This document shows, one piece after another, positions 59,419 to 64,000 of a DNA stretch of 64,000 nucleotides (its first letter is position 1; the number at the start of each line of letters is the position of its first letter). The position numbers and the translations under genes are program-made. The notes beneath the pieces were generated by a model that saw only the letters and a list, made by a program, of their open reading frames with translations, did no database searches and was not told where the DNA came from. Source of the stretch: Nocardia pneumoniae NBRC 100136 (lineage in GTDB: Bacteria; Actinomycetota; Actinomycetes; Mycobacteriales; Mycobacteriaceae). The stretch is taken from positions 1-64,000 of the forward strand of contig NZ_BAGF01000079.1 in NCBI RefSeq assembly GCF_000308755.1, in the 5' to 3' direction.

Positions 59419-60027
59419 TCAGGGTTCGCCGCTGACGACCGCCAGCAAGGCGTCCGTGAAGGGCTGCCCACCCTGGATGGCTCCGCCCGCGATCGCGCCG
59501 ACGACCAGGCCGATCGGGCCGGTGATGATGCTGAAGAAGCCCAGGCCGATCAGGGCTCCGAGCAGACCGCCGAGCAGCGCGCCGCCGACCACGCCGACGA
59601 CGTTCTTGTTCAGTTCGGCGATGAGGCGATTCATCGAGCTGATCGGCTGCATCTCGCCGATCTCCTTCGCGTCCGCCACCGGCGTGAGCGCGAGACGCCT
59701 TCCGTTGTCGCTGATCTCGTGCCCGACCGCCAGCTTGCTTCCGGAAACCTGGAAGGTCAGCGGCACCTCGGCGACCACGGCGCCGGTGTCGGAAGTCAGT
59801 TTGATCTTGGTACCGTCGTCGACCACCGCGAAGGTGCCGTGCTCGACAGCGGTGGTGATAGTGCCGGTTTCGCGGGAGACCGTGGTGCGGTAGTCGATGC
59901 CCTGCTCCGCGCCGACTGTCGCTGTCTCCTTATCCGCTTCCACGGGTTGCGCGTTCGCGGCCCCCGCTGTGATGCCCACGGCGGCAACCGCCGTGAGCGC
60001 TATGGCGGCAAGAGTGCCGAACTTCAT
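59419..60027 (-). CDS. Secreted protein with C-terminal glycine-rich hydrophobic region
   Basis: 202 residues. Signal peptide MKFGTLAAIALTAVAAVGIT with likely cleavage after AANA (residue 30-ish). A beta-rich exported domain follows (VEHGTFAVVDDGTKIKLTSD, then ALTPVADAKEIGEMQPISS), then a long Gly/Ile/Leu-rich hydrophobic stretch (NVVGVVGGALLGGLLGALIG onward) resembling a glycine zipper. ATG at 60027 has AAGGA upstream. Family not recognised; such proteins appear several times in Nocardia genomes in my recollection. Confidence 0.75.
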   Translation of the reverse strand: MKFGTLAAIALTAVAAVGITAGAANAQPVEADKETATVGAEQGIDYRTTVSRETGTITTAVEHGTFAVVDDGTKIKLTSDTGAVVAEVPLTFQVSGSKLAVGHEISDNGRRLALTPVADAKEIGEMQPISSMNRLIAELNKNVVGVVGGALLGGLLGALIGLGFFSIITGPIGLVVGAIAGGAIQGGQPFTDALLAVVSGEP

Positions 60028-60341
60028 TCTGGAATTCCTTCTCACCGAGACCTCCGGCGCCCGAGGCCGGATGGCGTGTGACTGTACAGCGCCCGTAGCT
60101 TGTTGCCAGACTTGGCGATCGGCATACGTCTCGCGAAGGTTCGTTATGCGATTGTGATCAGTTCGGCTGACGACGACGTCGAGCGAGTTAACTGTGAGGG
60201 CAAATCACTGCCCCTGGGAACGAAAACTCGACGCGGACGCGCCGCGTAGTGTATGCATGGCAAGGTTCTTCAATCCGCAAATTCACAACTTCGGGTCGGC
60301 TCAGGCGTGGGTTCGAAGGTTACAGCTGTGGAGGACGTGAC
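60028..60341. other. Divergent promoter region
   Basis: About 314 bases between the divergent secreted-protein and LppU-like genes. No ORF, hairpin or palindrome strong enough to call was seen. Confidence 0.4.
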
Positions 60342-60989
60342 GTGTCGCGCCAACGTATCCGTGCCGGTCTTACCCTGATTGCCTTCATGGCGGGGACCGC
60401 GCTGGCAGCGGGCCTCGTGGTGGCCGCAGCGGTGTCGATGTCGGGTCCCAAGGAGGAACCGGCCAACGCCGCCCAGACCGGCAACGCGACAACCACATCG
60501 GCGCTACCACCGACCACCACCGAGGAACTGCCGACCACCACCGAGGAGTTGCCGACCACCTCGGCGATGCGCGGCGCGTCCAACAAGGACGCCACGAGTT
60601 TGCAGGTGAACATCGGCGACTGCGTGCAACTCGGCGGCTCCGGCGGAATCGACAAGGCCGCCTGCGGCGCCCCCAACTCGACGTACAAGGTCTTCGAGAA
60701 GGCCCCGGCAAACAGCCAGTGTCCTACCGACGCCGACCACACCTACAACGAAACCCTGCAGGGCGCAACGGCAGCCGCGCTGTGCCTGGACATCGACTGG
60801 GTCGTCGGTGGCTGCATGGAAGTGACCCCCGGCAACCCGAAGCGCCTGGACTGCGCGACCCCCACCCCGACCGGTGTGCGCGTGATCGACATCAAACAGA
60901 ACACCGTCGACGTCAACGCCTGCGGCTCAGCCGACAGCGGAATCGTCTACCGGCAGCGCCATTACGTCGTCTGCGTCAACCGGCTCTGA
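60342..60989 (+). CDS. LppU/SCO3897-like membrane-anchored protein
   Basis: 215 residues. N-terminal membrane helix (about 6-32, LTLIAFMAGTALAAGLVVAA), a Thr/Pro/Glu-rich stalk with a repeated TTTEELP unit (about 48-67), and a Cys-rich exported domain (VNIGDCVQLGGS, DKAACGAPN, CLDIDWVVGGCMEV, YVVCVNRL). The GDCV... pattern resembles LppU-type proteins. There is no lipobox, so it is anchored by a helix. GTG at 60342 has GGAGG seven bases upstream. Function unknown. Confidence 0.78.
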   Translation: MSRQRIRAGLTLIAFMAGTALAAGLVVAAAVSMSGPKEEPANAAQTGNATTTSALPPTTTEELPTTTEELPTTSAMRGASNKDATSLQVNIGDCVQLGGSGGIDKAACGAPNSTYKVFEKAPANSQCPTDADHTYNETLQGATAAALCLDIDWVVGGCMEVTPGNPKRLDCATPTPTGVRVIDIKQNTVDVNACGSADSGIVYRQRHYVVCVNRL

Positions 60990-61149
60990 TCGCTGCCAGC
61001 GGCAGCGCACCTGACGCGGCAACGGCCGGGCTATCCGGCGGGAGGCGTATCACTCACCGGTCCTGTCCAACGAACGCATCGGCGGTAACAACTCAGACCA
61101 TCGTGGGCAGCGGCTTCACTGAACTCACCGCTGGTGGCTGGACTCTCCG

Positions 61150-61356
61150 TCAGTATTCGAGTTCGGTCCAGGGGATGCTGATCGGGAACGGGTGGTCGAT
61201 CTCGATTCCGTCCGTGTTCTGGTGGGTCCACTCGGCGACGACGATGTAGTTGGCAGCACGGAGCGGACGAATTCCGTCCGGGAGCTGAACGTGGCCGATG
61301 TCGAGGCCATATGCGCGCACGGTGGCAATCGCGCTGACCTCACGAGCCAGCGTCAC
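61150..61356 (-). CDS. Possible small protein or gene remnant
   Basis: 68 codons ending IEIDHPFPISIPWTELEY, with a protein-like mid-section (VRAYGLDIGHVQLPDGIRPL, then NYIVVAEWTHQNTDG). Composition looks more natural than other spurious frames here. No ribosome site precedes the GTG and the frame continues that of ccsB past its stop. Could be a truncated gene. The rest of the gap 60990-61401 shows nothing else. Confidence 0.3.
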   Translation of the reverse strand: MTLAREVSAIATVRAYGLDIGHVQLPDGIRPLRAANYIVVAEWTHQNTDGIEIDHPFPISIPWTELEY

Positions 61357-61401
61357 AGCGCTATGCGTATCGAGGAGTCGAGCCGGTGGCGGTCGCAGGC
61401 G

Positions 61402-62373
61402 CTAGTTGAGTCCTGCGTAGGAGTGCAATCCGCTGATCACCATGTTGATGATGAACAAGTTGAACAACATCGCGACGAAGGCGGCGATGTTGATCCAGGC
61501 GGCCTTGGTGTCGCGCCAGCCGGAGGTGGCGCGGGCGTGCAGGTAGGCGGCGTAGAGGACCCAGGCGATGAAGGAGCAGGTTTCCTTGGGGTCCCAGCCC
61601 CAGAAGCGGCCCCAGGCGGCCTCGGCCCAGATCGCGCCCAGGATGACGCCGGCGCCGAACAGCGGGAAGCCGATGATGGTGGCCTTGTAGGCCAGGCGGT
61701 CCAGGGTGCGGGCGTCGGGCAAGCGGCGGGCGATGGCGCCGAGGACGTTGTTCGACTCCTGGCCGTCAGGCTGGCGCAGGCGGTACAGGAACAGCATGCT
61801 GGCCACGCCCGCGAACAGGAACACACCGCTGCCGACGCTGACGATGGTGACATGTATGGGCAGCCAGAACGACTTCAGCGCGGGCACCACGGGCGCGGCG
61901 TCGGCGTAGAGCACGGTGCCCGCGAGGAACAGCAGGATGAGCACCGGGACCAGCAGGAACGCCCACATCGCGCGGTAGCGCTGCTCACGCAGGAACAGCA
62001 GCCCCACCAGCACGGCGGCGGCCGTAGCCATGGTGACGAACTCGTACATGTTGCCCAGCGGGAACCGATGAGTCGCGAAGCCGCGCAACACGATCGAGCC
62101 CACATGCAGGGCTATGGCGACCATCAGCACCGAGAACGCCATGTTGCCGAGCCGCTCCGACAACGGCGTCCGCTCGGGCTCGACGACTCGGCCCGGCCCC
62201 TGCGGCGTCGATCCGCCGCCCACCGTCACCAATTCGCGGTCGGCGACCTTGCGGCTGCGCGCCGTCGCGTACTGCCAGATCAGCAGCACCAGCACCAGTG
62301 CGTACACCACGATCGCCGTCTTGAACGCGAAATCGCTGTACCTGGCGATGGTCTCGTCGATCGGCATGGTCAC
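61402..62373 (-). CDS. ccsB: Cytochrome c maturation protein CcsB (heme handling)
   Basis: 323 residues with about eight membrane helices and the tryptophan-rich heme motif in WGRFWGWDPKETCSFIAW. Also PLGNMYEFVTMATAAAVLVG and LKSFWLPIHVTIVSVGSGV (external His). With ResB it forms the system II heme exporter and cytochrome c ligase. GTG at 62373 overlaps the resB stop (GTGA). Order matches Rv0528-Rv0529. Confidence 0.94.
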   Translation of the reverse strand: MTMPIDETIARYSDFAFKTAIVVYALVLVLLIWQYATARSRKVADRELVTVGGGSTPQGPGRVVEPERTPLSERLGNMAFSVLMVAIALHVGSIVLRGFATHRFPLGNMYEFVTMATAAAVLVGLLFLREQRYRAMWAFLLVPVLILLFLAGTVLYADAAPVVPALKSFWLPIHVTIVSVGSGVFLFAGVASMLFLYRLRQPDGQESNNVLGAIARRLPDARTLDRLAYKATIIGFPLFGAGVILGAIWAEAAWGRFWGWDPKETCSFIAWVLYAAYLHARATSGWRDTKAAWINIAAFVAMLFNLFIINMVISGLHSYAGLN

Positions 62374-64000
62374 TCTCCCGTGGTTTCGGCGCCACGCGCC
62401 GCGGTGGTCTCGGCGTCCGGCTGCTCGTCGAGCAGGCGCCCGCGCAGTCGGTCGAACTCGTCGCCCCAGCCTGCCTGATCGGTCCTGGCGAGCCCGCCCA
62501 TCTCTACTACAGTGCGTCGTTTGTCAACGGTACCGGCTTCGTCGTCGGCCGGGTACACCCGCACCCAGATCCGCCTGCGCTTGATCAGCAGCGAGACCAG
62601 CAGGCCCGCCATCATCAGCAGCGCGCTCACCAGCACCCACTGCTGCGCGGGATCGTGCGAGACCTGCAAGTTCACGAACTCCTGCGCGCCGTCGAAAGTG
62701 ACCTTGGTGCCGTTCGGCAGCGTGGTGGACTCGCCGGGGCGCAGATTGACCCTGGCCTCCTTGGTCAACCTGCCCTGCTTGACCTGCTCGGGATCCAGCG
62801 CGAACAGCGACTGCGGCTTGCCGGTGTCCAGCCCGGTGTCGCCGCGATAGATGTCGACCGCGACGGCCGGGTCATTCATCGCGGGAAACGCCGAGCTCAG
62901 CAGCGATCCGTGGAACATGGCGGTGGGCGCGAACAGGCCCTCGATGGCGATCTGGTTCTTGCGGCGTTCCTCATCGGTGGCGTACATGCCGCCGGGCGGG
63001 TCGATCCGCAGCACGCCGCTGGACAGAAACGTCGACGCGTCGTCCGGACGCCATTGGATGGACTCGGTGCGCGTCTGCCCATTGGGGAAGGTGACCGTGA
63101 AGGTCGGCGCGTAGCCGTGGCCCTGCAGGTAGAGGCGGTCACCGGCGACGCGCAGCGGGTGGTTCACCTGCACCTGGGTGTCGCGCCAGGTGTTCGTCCG
63201 CAGATCCTCGCCCGCCTGGTAGGCCAGATCGGCGGTGAACATCTCGGCCTGCCCGTTGGTCAGGTAGTCGGCCCGGAACTTCTCGACCCGCACGCAGATC
63301 GGGGTCATGCCGGTGCCGTCGTTGACGTTGCCCGCCTTGAACGAGTCGAACACCGCGGGCGAGGTGGTGCAGAAGCCGGGCCCGTTGTTCGCCAGGACGA
63401 TGACGCTGCCCTCGTAACCGAACAGCTTGCCCACCGCGATGGCGACCAGCAGCCCGACCAGCGCTAGATGGAACACCAGATTGCCGAGTTCGCGGGTGTA
63501 GCCCTTCTCCGCCGAGAGCGCCAGTTCACCGTCGCGGTTGCCGGGCCGTACCTCGGTGCGCCAACCGCGCAGCTGGGAGCGCGCGTGGTCGATCACCGCA
63601 CGGGGCGACCGCGCGACGTGGCCGGAGTAGTGGTGCGGCAGCCTGGTCAGATTGCGTGGCGCCCGCACCGGCGGTGTGCGCAGGGCGCGATAGTGATCGA
63701 GCGTGCGCGGCAGGATGCAACCGACCAGCGAGATGAACAGCAGGACGTAGATCGCGGTGAACCAGAAGCTGGAGAACACATCGAACAGCTCGAAGCGGTC
63801 CATCCACGGACCGAGCGTGGGCCGGTCGGCGATGTACTGGGCGACCTTCTGCTCGTTGAGGTTGCGCTGCGGCAGCAGCGCGCCGGGGATAGCGGCCAGC
63901 GCGAGCAGAAACAGCAGCACCAGGGCGGTGCGCATGCTGGTCAGCCCACGCCAGGTGTTGCGCATGAGCGCCCAAGCCCGTCCGGCCAGGGATTGGCGCG
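62370..64000 (-). CDS. resB: Cytochrome c biogenesis protein ResB (5' end may be outside window)
   Basis: At least 531 residues. Membrane helices near MRTALVLLFLLALAAIPGAL, SSFWFTAIYVLLFISLVGCI, NLVFHLALVGLLVAIAVGKL and a last one in WVLVSALLMMAGLLVSLLIK. A large exported domain lies in between (LRVAGDRLYLQGHGYAPTFT). ATG at 63965 could be the start, but the frame stays open to the window edge and M. tuberculosis ResB has extra residues before the matching RNSWRALTSM, so the true start is probably beyond 64000. Works with CcsB in cytochrome c assembly. Confidence 0.92.
   Translation of the reverse strand, partial: RQSLAGRAWALMRNTWRGLTSMRTALVLLFLLALAAIPGALLPQRNLNEQKVAQYIADRPTLGPWMDRFELFDVFSSFWFTAIYVLLFISLVGCILPRTLDHYRALRTPPVRAPRNLTRLPHHYSGHVARSPRAVIDHARSQLRGWRTEVRPGNRDGELALSAEKGYTRELGNLVFHLALVGLLVAIAVGKLFGYEGSVIVLANNGPGFCTTSPAVFDSFKAGNVNDGTGMTPICVRVEKFRADYLTNGQAEMFTADLAYQAGEDLRTNTWRDTQVQVNHPLRVAGDRLYLQGHGYAPTFTVTFPNGQTRTESIQWRPDDASTFLSSGVLRIDPPGGMYATDEERRKNQIAIEGLFAPTAMFHGSLLSSAFPAMNDPAVAVDIYRGDTGLDTGKPQSLFALDPEQVKQGRLTKEARVNLRPGESTTLPNGTKVTFDGAQEFVNLQVSHDPAQQWVLVSALLMMAGLLVSLLIKRRRIWVRVYPADDEAGTVDKRRTVVEMGGLARTDQAGWGDEFDRLRGRLLDEQPDAETTAARGAETTGE

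Overview
The window looks like the chromosome of a mycolic-acid actinomycete, most likely Nocardia or a close relative in Nocardiaceae. The grounds are very high GC, frequent GTG starts, a complete mce operon, a fused HadA/HadB dehydratase, and gene order that runs largely parallel to the Mycobacterium tuberculosis interval from rpoB (Rv0667) down to resB (Rv0528). No insertion sequence, prophage, CRISPR array or plasmid signature was seen. Family names come from reading the sequences and from remembered M. tuberculosis homologues; no database search was run.

Region 1 (1-15.2 kb, all minus): the 5' part of rpoB, then a mce lipid-import operon read mceG ATPase, yrbEA, yrbEB, mceA to mceF, and two Mce-associated proteins, then rplL and rplJ. 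The mce operon lies between rplJL and rpoB, where M. tuberculosis keeps only the lone ATPase gene mkl. Region 2 (15.6-23.2 kb): a divergent MFS exporter and an FMN reductase, then the minus-strand translation block tRNA-Tyr, tRNA-Thr, tRNA-Met, rpmG, hadAB fusion, tRNA-Trp, secE, nusG, rplK, rplA.

Region 3 (23.4-44.1 kb): yajQ; a deazaflavin-type reductase fused to a hemerythrin domain with a divergent MarR gene; htpX; and the menaquinone region with grcC1 (side chain), menJ (side-chain reduction), mgtA, menG, menE, menB and menD. A 1403-residue nitrate reductase fused to a CysJ-like NADPH flavoprotein sits between menG and menE. Together with menA at 54.8 kb, most of the menaquinone route from isochorismate is present; menF, menC and a menH are not in the window.

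Region 4 (44-54.7 kb) is the most accessory part: small unknown proteins, MarR and TetR regulators each divergent from an enzyme or SnoaL-like gene, a DrrA/DrrB-like ABC exporter, and a large SARP/BTAD-NTPase regulator with a repeated linker. Region 5 (54.8-64 kb): menA, a small membrane protein, a Clp N-domain/HTH pair behind a striking double operator, a Cds1-like cysteine desulfhydrase, bldC, two exported or anchored proteins, and ccsB/resB for cytochrome c maturation (resB runs off the right edge).

Several gene-free stretches carry structure: a probable rplJ leader attenuator, a six-unit degenerate ~60-bp repeat before menD, two copies of a 54-bp dispersed element, and several long palindromes that look like operators.
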